DNA from: a virus
Length of the DNA: 35,071 bases
IMG/VR virus record: IMGVR_UViG_3300023082_000026
Location: 1 to 35,071 of that record
Strand: one strand, 5' to 3'
Shown here: positions 1 through 9,074 of the stretch, one piece after another
Layout of the letters: every line of letters starts with the position of its first letter
Numbering within the stretch: position 1 is the stretch's first letter
Notes under the pieces: model-generated
Told to the model about the DNA's origin: nothing
Databases searched by the model: none
Seen by the model: the letters and a program-made list of their open reading frames with translations, nothing else
Position numbers and translations under genes: made by a program

Positions 1-1579
1 TCTGTCCAGAGGAGTTAGTAGCTTTTGCTCTCAATGTAGGTAAGTAAGAAGATTTATCTACGCCTATAGTAATACCTTGAGCAAGAATAGTTGGTATTCT
101 TTTTTGTCTTACAAAAAAGAAACCTTTAGTATATTTTTTAAGTTCGTTAATAACTTCATCTTCTATATTAAAATTTATAGATAATGGGAATATACCATAG
201 TCATTAGTTTCTTCTCTAATAATATCATTATTATAAAGAATACGAATAACTCCTGAAGCATTCTCTAAATCTATATTAGATTCATTAATGAAACCATCAT
301 TATCATATTCAATGTATTGTCTTTTTCCCTCTGCATCTCTTAGAGGTTTAGTTGTATAGTGTCCTTGTATAGCTGTTTGAAAATTCCCTGTAAAATCTAT
401 AAATCCTAAAGCATTTTTACCACGTATATTAAATACTGGTGATAATGAATCATCCTTCATTATATAAACAATACCTAACCTGTACATTTCTTTATTCCAG
501 ACACCAGTGTAATTATAAACATTACCAGCATCGTAGTATTCATACTTCTTAAGTTCATCATTTATATCTTTTGGTTGATATTCTTCATCCAAGTACCCAA
601 TATTTATATCGTTACTTATAGAAGGGTAAATTCTAAGAGAAAGATCCTCGAGTTCTGTATATGGTATAGTAGGTTTATCTACATTACCAAAAAACAACAT
701 ATTTTGTACTTGAGCCTGAGTTTTAACTCTATCTACAATATTGTATTGTATATTAAGCTCACTAGGATCTATCTGTATAACTTCTTCTAGACCTGTAATA
801 GTTAAATCAATAGTATTACCAATTATCTCTTTCTTATTGAGAATTTTATAAACTTCTGTAATTTCATTTTTATTTAGATCTCCAGTACTTCTAGAATAGT
901 AAATATTGATATAGTCATAAGCTGTTTCAAGATTATGCAATCTTAATTTAACAATTTTATTAGCGGATTCATTGAGAAGTCCCCCTCTTATAGAGAAGGG
1001 GTCATTTAACTTACCAATATAACAAGAAACTATACCAGATTCAGTAATAATATCAGATTCATTTCCATCGGCATCTGAATATTTAAAATAAAAAACATGA
1101 TTACCTGATTTTAAATCTCCACCTTCATAAAGACCTTTAAACTCTACATAAGGAATTTTTTCGCTTGTTTTAAATAGACGAGTAGTTTGAGTTACAAAGT
1201 TCTCCTTATATATATTAGTATCATTGTTACCTCTTCTGTCAACTATCTTATAGCGTTTATCCTCAACAACCGTAAACCTCGAATTTATAAGTCTAGGAGG
1301 ATTAGTATCATCGTTAAGAATTAAATTAACCGAGCCATCATATGATGGCTGTACAGTAATATCTACTGGACTCTTTAAATTAAATTCTAATTCCGTTGTT
1401 CTAAAATCAGTTAATTCTCCAGTATCAAGTTGTAAGTTTCTAAATGGATTATATTCGTATTTTAGATCACCCTCTTGATTAAATATTTTTGCGTGTATTT
1501 CATAATCTATATTAAAAACAGGTAGACGTAAGAACGTCATACCTGTTGTTATATTAGATATCGTTGATGTTACTATCAT
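1..1579 (-). CDS. Very large tail protein, partial (runs off left edge)
   Basis: The reverse strand is open from an ATG at 1579 to the window edge, giving 526 codons with no stop; the C-terminus lies outside. The ATG overlaps the TGA of the upstream 1105-aa gene (ATGA), so the two are translationally coupled. The visible protein is beta-rich and hydrophilic, without signal peptide or membrane segment. Segments such as PSYDGSVNLILND (about residue 80) and KGNN/RGNNDTNIY-like runs (about residue 118) match my memory of a conserved long crAss-like tail protein. By position it belongs to the distal short tail, together with its upstream partner (muzzle or stabilisation type). Family membership is fairly secure; the exact role is inferred from location. 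Confidence 0.8.
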   Translation of the reverse strand, partial: MIVTSTISNITTGMTFLRLPVFNIDYEIHAKIFNQEGDLKYEYNPFRNLQLDTGELTDFRTTELEFNLKSPVDITVQPSYDGSVNLILNDDTNPPRLINSRFTVVEDKRYKIVDRRGNNDTNIYKENFVTQTTRLFKTSEKIPYVEFKGLYEGGDLKSGNHVFYFKYSDADGNESDIITESGIVSCYIGKLNDPFSIRGGLLNESANKIVKLRLHNLETAYDYINIYYSRSTGDLNKNEITEVYKILNKKEIIGNTIDLTITGLEEVIQIDPSELNIQYNIVDRVKTQAQVQNMLFFGNVDKPTIPYTELEDLSLRIYPSISNDINIGYLDEEYQPKDINDELKKYEYYDAGNVYNYTGVWNKEMYRLGIVYIMKDDSLSPVFNIRGKNALGFIDFTGNFQTAIQGHYTTKPLRDAEGKRQYIEYDNDGFINESNIDLENASGVIRILYNNDIIREETNDYGIFPLSINFNIEDEVINELKKYTKGFFFVRQKRIPTILAQGITIGVDKSSYLPTLRAKATNSSGQ

Positions 1580-4500
1580 CCTCTCATATAATTAAAATTA
1601 TGGGTATCTCTTATCCATTCTTTAAAGTTAATACTCCATTTATCAGTAGCACTTCTACTTCCACCATCTTTTCTTCTAATCCATGTATGATTATCAGTTT
1701 CAGGGAAAGTAAAATAAATACCATTAGCATTAGGAAGTTCTTGTGTGGCTGGATTACCTATTGTACCTCTAGCTTTAAACGCAGTTCTAACCCAACTTTG
1801 AGGAGCAAACTTATTTTTCTCTTCAATATAAACCACTTCCCCATGATTAAATCCGGAAGCATTATCAAATATAAGTGGATCATCTTGCCATTTATTAGCA
1901 TCTGCAACTAATTTACTTATCAGTACATTAATCTTACCTCCTACTGTTCCCAAAATAGTTAAATCAGGTAATTCTATATTCTCTGTAGCACTTAAAGGAC
2001 TAGTTATATATGGAATAAATCCATCTCTTATTTCAGCAGATAGAGTATCCGGTAGTTTTCTAGATGCTATGTAGTTATTTATGATGCTAGTATCAAAATT
2101 ACTTACCGTGTTATTAGCTCTAAAATTAAATTTAGATAAATATGTTTTAGCTCCACCTTCTAATGAAGTCACAGAAGTAAATGGTAATGAAGAATAATCA
2201 ACTACAGTAGTGACTACTCCAGTAGATTTAGAGTTTATCTCTGCCTCAGAATCTAACATAGAATATATATTTCCTTTTCCACTATACTTACTCACTACTG
2301 CTAAATTATCATAAAATTCTATAATATCATTAAAATTATGAGAAGAAGATGAATTTGCAGATGAGAGTGCGAGTCTGTATTTATATGTTCTATCTCCATC
2401 ATCTGTTCTGATAATTAGGAAATTAGCTTTCCAACCCGCTGCTCCATAAGGATATGAGAACTCATCCCTACTATTACCAGGGGCAGGCATTGCATCAAAT
2501 GCATAATTACCGTTAATAGGATTTGGATCAAATGTAGATATATCTGAACTAGATGCTAACCATGCAGACCATACTGTTGGTCCTTGAGACTCTTCTATTA
2601 GATTAGCTAGGTCTTCTCCTCTATTTCCTCCTTTTTCAATATTTGAATTAGGTAAGAAATAAACAGAATTGTCATCCCTAACATATTTAAGAGGTGATCT
2701 TTCATTATTACGTCTATCCCAATGTATAACTGATCTAGTATCACCAGCATCCCAACCATGTTGCTGAATTGTACTATTAACTCCACCATATTTTAACAAC
2801 CTAGTAGGTTTTATTCTTGTAGTACCAGTTAAATCAGCATTTAATTGAGCTCTAAGAGATCCTACTACTTTTCTACTAGTAGTTACATCAGTAATTACGT
2901 TAAATTGAGTTGTACTTGTTCTATTGATCACCCAACTACTAACAAAATCTGGCACTACTGTAGAGTCATTGAAAGTTTTATTATAAGGTTGCTCTACTGG
3001 TATATAACCTCCAGCTATTAAGGATACATAATTTGTATCAGTAACTGGAACTGGTGGTACTAATTGTACTAATTCAGATTTAAAAGTACCAAAGTATTTC
3101 TGATAATTAGTTAAAGTAAAGTTTATATTATCAGATTTAGTTTTATTTATTCTATAGCCTCCTCTATACTTTAGATCTGAAGGTATGTTATTTGTCTCTC
3201 CACTTTTAATAATTCTATAATAATTATCACCAGTTTTAAAAATAGAGTCATCTATTACAGTTTCATTCTCACCACTAGTCGATATATTTGTTACGGCACC
3301 TGTATATTTTACAGTATCCTTCTTAAAATCAAGTAGATTGAAATCAACAATTTCAGGTGAATTATTATATTCACTATTGAACATATCATGCGTATAAATG
3401 CCTTTATAAATATCATAATGCTTATAACTGAAGCCTTGTTCACTATCATCAGATACCTTATCAATACCAGAGATTCTAACTATATAAAAGTAATTTCTTT
3501 TGAGTTTACCATCTGTCCTAATTACATTAGTAGTTGGTAAGATACTTCTAAGAAATGTTGTATCGGAATTAACTCTTAATAAAGATGGATTTGTTAAAGT
3601 AGGGTTAGCAGGATCTCTATAAACTGAAGAATTTTTAGCTTCTAATTCTATTTGAACTTTCATATTGCCATAATATGAAGGATTATCAATTTTTTGTATT
3701 AGAGAATAATTTTCTTGTAGATCATAGAATTCTAAATATATATCAACTCCATTCCCTGATTGACCTTGAAATCTATAATCAAAATCAATTGTCATATAAC
3801 CATCATTATTGCTAACTCCATCTCTATAAAGAAACCTATATGTATTATTAATATTATCAAATGTTTCAAATAGACCTAGATCTATTTCATATTCTCTTTT
3901 TAATTTTGGAAATAGACTGTATTTTGAATAAGGAATTAATGAAGCTTTAAATTTACTATTAGCTGGTAAATCGGAAACTATGGCAGATACTTTGCGACCT
4001 GCACCTATTTTATCAATAAAATAAGTAGCTGCATTAGGTTCTGTTACATCTAATCTAACGCCCTTAAAATCTTGCAGAGATTCACTAAATCCTACAGCTT
4101 CAATTGCTACTTTTTTAGTTTCAGATATTGCTGATGATGTATTAATAATATTAGAATCAAAATAATCTAATTCTTCTAATTTCATACCTATAGCTAAGGT
4201 AGAATTTGAATTCTCTTTAAAGAATACATATTCATTCTCTATATCTGCTTGATCAGATACAACCTTAATATCACCATTCTCAAGTTCCAATAAATTATTA
4301 TTGTCTGTTATTTTATAAAATTTTAAAGCAAATAATTTTCTATTTAATGGATCTGAACTTATATAATTATTAAGTTTAGCTTCTGTGTCTATCTCATCAG
4401 GTACATTTGCAGCTGATGGATCATGTATTGTATATGTAACTACATACTTATCTCCAGGATGTAGAACAAATAATTCTGGTTCAAATAATTTACCAACCAT

Positions 4501-4893
4501 AACTGTATTCTCTTTAGTGGCTGGGTTTGTGGTAGCCACTACAAACTGAGAAGTTTGAAAGTTTACAGGAGATAAATTGTCAAAGTCAGATGTACTGAAG
4601 TCTCTTTCTGGAGATGGAAAGCTACCTATTTCATTTTCACCTGTTTCAGGATTTAAACTTGCAACATATACAATACCACCATACTCCTTCATTCCAATTG
4701 GAATAAAACCAGGAGAAAGTTTTGCTCTTTCAACTTTACAGTTACCCATATCATTTTGAAGTACAAATTCATTACCATTATATGTAATCAAAGTTGCATT
4801 CAAAGCGTCTGTAAGTGCTGTATTTGGAGTAGTTAGTGGATTTAAATCTTTTATTAGTCCTTCCGAAAAGGTATTAATTGTGCTTTTGCGCAT
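1576..4893 (-). CDS. Large conserved tail protein (crAss-like muzzle/stabilisation type)
   Basis: This 1105-aa protein has the N-terminal signature I associate with a conserved crAss-like tail protein: NTFSEGLIKDLNPLTTPN near residue 7, LQNDMGN near 45 and GSFPSPERD near 90. In relatives it is annotated as a stabilisation or muzzle-type protein of the short tail, at the end away from the portal. The rest is mainly beta-strand, with no enzymatic motif, signal peptide or membrane segment. Its start lies inside the 3' end of the 326-aa gene (20-bp overlap) and its TGA overlaps the next ATG, so three consecutive tail genes are coupled. The role is inferred from family and position; placement in the tail is well supported. 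Confidence 0.85.
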   Translation of the reverse strand: MRKSTINTFSEGLIKDLNPLTTPNTALTDALNATLITYNGNEFVLQNDMGNCKVERAKLSPGFIPIGMKEYGGIVYVASLNPETGENEIGSFPSPERDFSTSDFDNLSPVNFQTSQFVVATTNPATKENTVMVGKLFEPELFVLHPGDKYVVTYTIHDPSAANVPDEIDTEAKLNNYISSDPLNRKLFALKFYKITDNNNLLELENGDIKVVSDQADIENEYVFFKENSNSTLAIGMKLEELDYFDSNIINTSSAISETKKVAIEAVGFSESLQDFKGVRLDVTEPNAATYFIDKIGAGRKVSAIVSDLPANSKFKASLIPYSKYSLFPKLKREYEIDLGLFETFDNINNTYRFLYRDGVSNNDGYMTIDFDYRFQGQSGNGVDIYLEFYDLQENYSLIQKIDNPSYYGNMKVQIELEAKNSSVYRDPANPTLTNPSLLRVNSDTTFLRSILPTTNVIRTDGKLKRNYFYIVRISGIDKVSDDSEQGFSYKHYDIYKGIYTHDMFNSEYNNSPEIVDFNLLDFKKDTVKYTGAVTNISTSGENETVIDDSIFKTGDNYYRIIKSGETNNIPSDLKYRGGYRINKTKSDNINFTLTNYQKYFGTFKSELVQLVPPVPVTDTNYVSLIAGGYIPVEQPYNKTFNDSTVVPDFVSSWVINRTSTTQFNVITDVTTSRKVVGSLRAQLNADLTGTTRIKPTRLLKYGGVNSTIQQHGWDAGDTRSVIHWDRRNNERSPLKYVRDDNSVYFLPNSNIEKGGNRGEDLANLIEESQGPTVWSAWLASSSDISTFDPNPINGNYAFDAMPAPGNSRDEFSYPYGAAGWKANFLIIRTDDGDRTYKYRLALSSANSSSSHNFNDIIEFYDNLAVVSKYSGKGNIYSMLDSEAEINSKSTGVVTTVVDYSSLPFTSVTSLEGGAKTYLSKFNFRANNTVSNFDTSIINNYIASRKLPDTLSAEIRDGFIPYITSPLSATENIELPDLTILGTVGGKINVLISKLVADANKWQDDPLIFDNASGFNHGEVVYIEEKNKFAPQSWVRTAFKARGTIGNPATQELPNANGIYFTFPETDNHTWIRRKDGGSRSATDKWSINFKEWIRDTHNFNYMRG

Positions 4894-5854
4894 AGTCTGG
4901 TTTAATAAATATTAACTCATCATTTGAGCTATCGTAATTTTGTACAAAGTTAGCGAATTTGTTTGATTTAGATTTAGTTCTAAAGACATATTTCAATGAA
5001 GGTGATCTGACTAAACATTCTTCTTTTAACTTTTTCATTAAAACTTTCGGTACAGTCTGCCCTCCTAAATGCATGGCATAGAATTCTTTTGAAAGACAAT
5101 AGTAAGAATACTCACTTCTAAATTTTTTTGAATTAGCATGCCATCTTAATTTTTTAACATACTGTTGTTCAAGTAATTTATATCTCTTATTCAGATCCTT
5201 TATTTTGTTAGTGAATCTTCCAATATAAACATGATCACCTTTGTTATTCATTAACAGTATCTCTAATCTTTTGGTAAGAAAGAATATCATTTTTCTAAGT
5301 CCAAATAACACTAAATGATCGAGTGATTTTTTATCACACTTTGCAAATGTATTATATACTGGTTGCATAAAATCTGACCATATTTTATCTTTCTTACCAA
5401 TTAAGTTTTGTCTAGTATTTAATTTTTTATAGATAGTTTCTTGATAGTTTTTACTAAGTACTACATTAACATCAAATATTGCTTTATTTGATGGTAACTT
5501 AATAAGTGTTTTAATACCAGTAAAACCTGAAGCAACAGGATCTAACATTTGTAATTTACCAGCTTGCCTACTCTTCCTGATTATGTCTCTCGGTACTTCA
5601 TAAAATGCCATTTTAGATGTTTTCTGATCTGGAAAATTAAATACAATTCCTCCCTCTACAAAGACATCAAACATTTCTGCAATATACACATTAAATATTG
5701 AAATGACTAGATCACGTTTATCCTTCCTACCATATATCATTCTTAAATTACCATCTCCTTTTAATTTTGTAACATCATAATAAGCAAAAATATCCTTTGC
5801 GGTTATTATATGTTGTTTTCTATCAATTGTATTCAAATAAACTAAGTCTTCCAT
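4874..5854 (-). CDS. Conserved tail-module protein, function unknown
   Basis: A 326-aa, strongly basic protein. The N-terminal half is mixed alpha/beta (FYEVPRDIIRKSRQAGK near residue 85, then TGIKTLIKLPSNKAIFDVN near 110). The C-terminal half is Lys/Arg-rich and helical (KKLRWHANSKKFRSEYSYY near 235). I see no catalytic motif and no membrane segment. It starts in a TAATG junction with the upstream 230-aa gene and overlaps the 1105-aa tail gene by 20 bp, so its translation is tied to tail proteins. The position between ring-type adaptors and the muzzle-type protein suggests a tail-ring or assembly component; the basic half could equally face DNA in the tail lumen. Both are inference. Confidence 0.75.
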   Translation of the reverse strand: MEDLVYLNTIDRKQHIITAKDIFAYYDVTKLKGDGNLRMIYGRKDKRDLVISIFNVYIAEMFDVFVEGGIVFNFPDQKTSKMAFYEVPRDIIRKSRQAGKLQMLDPVASGFTGIKTLIKLPSNKAIFDVNVVLSKNYQETIYKKLNTRQNLIGKKDKIWSDFMQPVYNTFAKCDKKSLDHLVLFGLRKMIFFLTKRLEILLMNNKGDHVYIGRFTNKIKDLNKRYKLLEQQYVKKLRWHANSKKFRSEYSYYCLSKEFYAMHLGGQTVPKVLMKKLKEECLVRSPSLKYVFRTKSKSNKFANFVQNYDSSNDELIFIKPDYAQKHN

Positions 5855-6546
5855 TAACGTAATACTTTATATGATAATCCAAATCGTTTTCTATCCCAAG
5901 AAGTTTGTATATTAAGTATAGTATCCATATCATTTTGAGTAAGATAGATTGGGGTTCTTGCGTCTGCACATGCCCTTAACCATTCTTGATTAAGCATCTG
6001 ACCCATTTGCATAGTGGCTTGATCCTTAGTTATATATGCTTTTTTAGTCATATCAACAGCTGCACAATACTTGGCAATAGCTTCAATTTCCTTATAGTTT
6101 AATGAGGGTAAACCATCTTCATCTGCTACAATACCTTTATATAAAATATTAACAGTGAAGTCATTACCAGTAAAATATAAGACATTGCCACTTCTAGAAT
6201 AATCTATATAATGTCCTTTACCATAAAATGGAGATCCTGGGGATTTAAGATCTTCAATATTATCCTCTATAAAAGAAGATGTATTATAAGCGCCTATACT
6301 TGATACAACATTTGTAGTTCCTACAGACTCTCCCAAACCCTGTACAGATTCTATAATATCTACATTACACGGTAACTCTAATTTATTATTTTTCACTCTA
6401 CCACTGAAAGTATATAATCTATAACTCTTGTTATTTATTTTATCCCATGCATGTAAAGCATAAGTTTCAAATGTATCATCATCCATATCTATTCCATAGA
6501 ATTCAAACAGATGAGACTTAGCTTCATAAAATTTTCTTTGTTCCAT
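5854..6546 (-). CDS. Probable tail ring/adaptor protein
   Basis: A 230-aa protein. Helical N-terminus (residues 1-40, containing ALHAWDKIN), a beta-rich middle with many Gly/Ser (55-140), and a long helical C-terminal half (150-215) with NYKEIEAIAKYCAAVDMTKK followed by NQEWLRACADARTP. Helical ends flanking a beta middle recall head-to-tail adaptors in general. It sits in the run of mid-sized genes between capsid and large tail proteins that in crAss-like phages encodes the stacked rings under the portal. Coupled by TAATG junctions to both neighbours. The ring assignment is inference from layout and size; the gene itself is secure. Confidence 0.75.
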   Translation of the reverse strand: MEQRKFYEAKSHLFEFYGIDMDDDTFETYALHAWDKINNKSYRLYTFSGRVKNNKLELPCNVDIIESVQGLGESVGTTNVVSSIGAYNTSSFIEDNIEDLKSPGSPFYGKGHYIDYSRSGNVLYFTGNDFTVNILYKGIVADEDGLPSLNYKEIEAIAKYCAAVDMTKKAYITKDQATMQMGQMLNQEWLRACADARTPIYLTQNDMDTILNIQTSWDRKRFGLSYKVLR

Positions 6547-7214
6547 TATTTAACTGTTTGATCATTAGGTGTGATTGGTGGAACTGCTTGTCTGTACCAT
6601 CTCATGAATTTTTCAGTTAGTCTTCTTTCTATTTCGTTATCAATAAATGATATATTATGTTGTTCTTCATCTGAACAGCATGTATAGTCTATTTGTCTAA
6701 CATCTTTAGGTATAAGACGTACTAATAACATATCTAAAGCTGATGGACAATTAAATATAAACCCATCTAAGCGATTATTTTTGTTAGGTGTAGTATCAAT
6801 CCAAACATAGGGTTTGTCTGCTCCACGCCTTTTATTTCTATGGTTCTGCCAAGCATTATTAGTATATACTTTATATTTAAACCTTCCATCTGTAGAACCT
6901 ACAAATTCAATTCCATTAGCTCCAAATTCAGTAAAGATTTGTGGAATTTCAAAATGCTTCAATAAAGGTAAAGCCTCTTCTTTACAAGGGCATCTATCTA
7001 ATGACTCGCAATCAATTTCTATACAACGTATAGAATATGTTAAGTCATTAATAGGAATTATATTTTTAGCAGCATATTCCTTAATTATCTGCATCCTTTC
7101 ATTTACAATACTATCTTCAATCTGTTCTATGGTAAATGGGAGATTAACAGTTGCACCTCTTAAACCTCCTATTACATTATTTTGTATAGCCGAAGCTAAT
7201 TTCTCTAGTGTCAT
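6546..7214 (-). CDS. Probable tail ring/adaptor protein; ATG start at 7214 preferred
   Basis: A 222-aa protein starting MTLEKLASAIQNNV. The frame also offers a TTG four codons earlier (7226), but that codon lies in the A/T tract of the terminator at 7225-7256, so the ATG at 7214 is the better start. The N-terminus has GGLRGATVNLPFTIEQIEDS (about residue 16), followed by helical segments. Two Cys pairs occur: CPCKEE near 75 and YTCCSDEE near 180. The C-terminus is helical (NEIERRLTEKFMRWYRQA). It ends in a TAATG junction with the 230-aa gene. By layout it is a component of the short-tail ring stack; no enzymatic motif is seen and the exact ring is not assignable. Confidence 0.75.
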   Translation of the reverse strand: MTLEKLASAIQNNVIGGLRGATVNLPFTIEQIEDSIVNERMQIIKEYAAKNIIPINDLTYSIRCIEIDCESLDRCPCKEEALPLLKHFEIPQIFTEFGANGIEFVGSTDGRFKYKVYTNNAWQNHRNKRRGADKPYVWIDTTPNKNNRLDGFIFNCPSALDMLLVRLIPKDVRQIDYTCCSDEEQHNISFIDNEIERRLTEKFMRWYRQAVPPITPNDQTVK

Positions 7215-7224
7215 TTTATTAAAC

Positions 7225-7256
7225 AAAAAAAGGTAGGTAGAAACCTACCTACCTTT
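7225..7256 (-). terminator. Rho-independent terminator after the 309-aa gene
   Basis: Perfect 12-bp inverted repeat (7229-7240 with 7245-7256) around a 4-base loop. Read on the minus strand, the GGTAGGTAG-type stem is followed directly by a run of seven T (7231-7225). It lies 27 bp after the stop of the 309-aa gene and just before the 222-aa gene. It would cap an abundant capsid/tail transcript and leave reduced readthrough into the ring and muzzle genes. Confidence 0.85.
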
Positions 7257-7283
7257 ATGATAATGTTAAAGATATCTTATTAC

Positions 7284-8213
7284 TTATGGTGTAACTACAT
7301 CTGAACCTTGTTCATCATCAACTGGAGTAGCTGCATCAGCTGGACCAGCAACAACAAGAGTCGCACCTGCAGTAGCTAATAGACCTTCAAAAGTGGTAGA
7401 CAATGTAGACAATACATATAATACATGAGTTGTTACAGATCTAGCTAATTCACCAACAACACCTGTTCCATGAATGTTACGATTATATTCATAACGGAAA
7501 GTGTATTGATTGTAAAGGGTACCAGCGATTGGACGTTCATCCAAGTTTTCAGCAGTAAAGTAAGTAGCTTCTTGAGTTGGAATACGTAAGTTTTTAAGTA
7601 AATCCCAAGCAGTTCCAAAACCTTGATTACCAGGAGTAGTGATAGTAGTAGCAGTACTTACATTTTCAAAAATTTGAGTAGTCTCATTAAATTTCTGAAA
7701 TACTGTAATAACAGGACTAGTAGAACCAGCTAACTTAGTAGTAAACCTTTGATATTCTGTACCTGCGGTGATGCTTAAGTTAGCTCCAGTTGCAGTTACA
7801 GTTAAACCCCTATAAGCTGCTGGTGCAGTTCCAGAATGAAAGTATTTAGTTAGTTTTGCAGCAATAGTTGTTGCAGTATCAGTACCAGTTAAATTAAATT
7901 CTACGTGAACTGGTTTACCATAATCAATAGCGAATCTTGAATAATCAGCATCAGCAGATCCTGATAATGTAATACCTAATTGTAAACGATATAAACCAGC
8001 AGTAATAGTAGGTAGAGTGATCTGAACCACTTCCTTAGCAGCAGCAACAGCTGAAGCTTTCCATACTGGACTCATATGAGAAACAATAAAGGTATTTAAG
8101 TTTTTAATTTTTAATCCTGTTCCACCTGTAGGAACAGCTTTGTCTGTAGCAGGTAAAGCTACAGATACTCTAGATAAGTCGTTTAGGACGTTTTCGGTTG
8201 TGTAATCAAACAT
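7284..8213 (-). CDS. Virion structural protein, Ala/Thr-rich, function unassigned
   Basis: A 309-aa protein with low charge and high Ala, Thr, Gly and Val, with alternating beta strands throughout, typical of abundant virion proteins. N-terminus MFDYTTENVLNDLSRVSV; residues 85-165 form a Thr/Ala-rich beta domain (GTDTATTIAAKLTKYF); a helical stretch follows near 245-285 (GVVGELARSVTTHVLYVLS); the C-terminal tail is acidic (DDEQGSDVV). It is preceded by an A-rich leader and followed by a strong terminator, consistent with high expression. Candidates are a tail hub/tube component or a capsid-vertex auxiliary protein. I recognise the type, not a specific family. Confidence 0.75.
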   Translation of the reverse strand: MFDYTTENVLNDLSRVSVALPATDKAVPTGGTGLKIKNLNTFIVSHMSPVWKASAVAAAKEVVQITLPTITAGLYRLQLGITLSGSADADYSRFAIDYGKPVHVEFNLTGTDTATTIAAKLTKYFHSGTAPAAYRGLTVTATGANLSITAGTEYQRFTTKLAGSTSPVITVFQKFNETTQIFENVSTATTITTPGNQGFGTAWDLLKNLRIPTQEATYFTAENLDERPIAGTLYNQYTFRYEYNRNIHGTGVVGELARSVTTHVLYVLSTLSTTFEGLLATAGATLVVAGPADAATPVDDEQGSDVVTP

Positions 8214-8255
8214 GATTTTTGTTTATGTTTTTGTTATTATTAGAGAAATTATCTG

Positions 8256-9065
8256 CTATCGTCTACGACCTCCTTGATCTTGGCTTTGAGGACCTTGATC
8301 AGGTATAGTTTTGTTGATAGGTATATTTGTTTGTAATCTTGGATCGGAAGCGTTCTCCATTAATAACGCAACTAGTTCTTTTATAATCTCATAACATACA
8401 TAATCTGGAAACTCTAGTTCTTGCGAAGTGTCTAGAGTTAATGCCATCTGCTCTTCTGTTAAGTTAATGTATTTAGGTACTTTTAAATAATCTATTAATA
8501 CAGAAGTCAAAGGGAAAATAGTATTATCCTTACCATATCTAATTTCTATTAGAACTGGGGAACTGTTACCATCTCTACTATTTGCTGCTTTAATAGCTCC
8601 TGTAACTACAGGTTCAGCTGTATTGTGTAAATAAAAGTACGGATTTTTATATGTAGGTCTCATATAATAATTATTTATAATCTGACTATACATATCAGCA
8701 GTTAACCTTTTAGCACCTACAAAAAATGGTTGTCCACTTTTATAGCATTTAAAATTTGCTGTTGGTGTATATTCGACCACACAATTTAGAATATGAAAAT
8801 AATCATCAGGTAGAGTACCAATATATGTTGCCCCATCTAAAGCGCTGAATGTCTTCAGGGTTAAATTTGTTAGTTTTACACTACCTTTTAAAACTCTTAA
8901 GTCATCAGTAGTTTGTTGACTTACATCATATATATTATTACGCTTGCTAGAGTAATTTACGATAGCTTTATTAATAAGATAATTATAATCTTCCAATAAC
9001 ATAGAAGGAGCTTGCACTTTATTTATCTCTATGAGAGCATATTCAAATACTTGTCTCGCGGTCAT
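8256..9065 (-). CDS. Probable first ring/head-tail connector protein
   Basis: A 269-aa protein. Helical N-terminus (MTARQVFEYALIEINKVQAPS, then DYNYLINKAIVNYSSKR), a central beta domain (residues 55-195, including YIGTLPDDYFHILNC), and a helical segment near 225-245 (YVCYEIIKELVALLMENAS), ending in a basic QGGRRR tail. An N-terminal helix pair, a beta insertion with the LPDDY-type turn and a C-terminal helix resemble head-tail connector and ring proteins, and the gene is in the expected place after the capsid. It ends with TAG, the only TAG among intact genes here. Connector role is likely; precise ring number is inference. Confidence 0.78.
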   Translation of the reverse strand: MTARQVFEYALIEINKVQAPSMLLEDYNYLINKAIVNYSSKRNNIYDVSQQTTDDLRVLKGSVKLTNLTLKTFSALDGATYIGTLPDDYFHILNCVVEYTPTANFKCYKSGQPFFVGAKRLTADMYSQIINNYYMRPTYKNPYFYLHNTAEPVVTGAIKAANSRDGNSSPVLIEIRYGKDNTIFPLTSVLIDYLKVPKYINLTEEQMALTLDTSQELEFPDYVCYEIIKELVALLMENASDPRLQTNIPINKTIPDQGPQSQDQGGRRR

Positions 9066-9074
9066 TTGTTTTCT

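Noticed and set aside
575-790. Plus-strand frame 575-790 as a gene
   Set aside because: The opposite strand here is a continuous 526-codon frame matching a large tail protein; the plus frame is Ile/Tyr-rich noise from AT-rich DNA.
1564-1911. Plus-strand open frames across the window (for example 1564-1911, 6814-7236, 14444-14806)
   Set aside because: Each lies antisense to a well-supported minus-strand gene with recognisable domains; translations are low-complexity and lack any motif. They are shadows.
2607-2789. Minus-strand frames nested in large genes (2607-2789, 19759-19962, 31936-32121, 34309-34500)
   Set aside because: They are fully internal to longer minus-strand genes in another frame, with no independent start context or motif.
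7215-7226. TTG at 7226 as start of the 222-aa protein
   Set aside because: It lies in the T tract of the terminator, and an ATG follows four codons later.
8256-8258. Stop-codon reassignment (TAG read through), known in some crAss-like phages
   Set aside because: All large genes are intact under the standard code. The TAG at 8256 ends the 269-aa gene and readthrough would add only about ten codons. TGA is also used as a genuine stop at coupled junctions.
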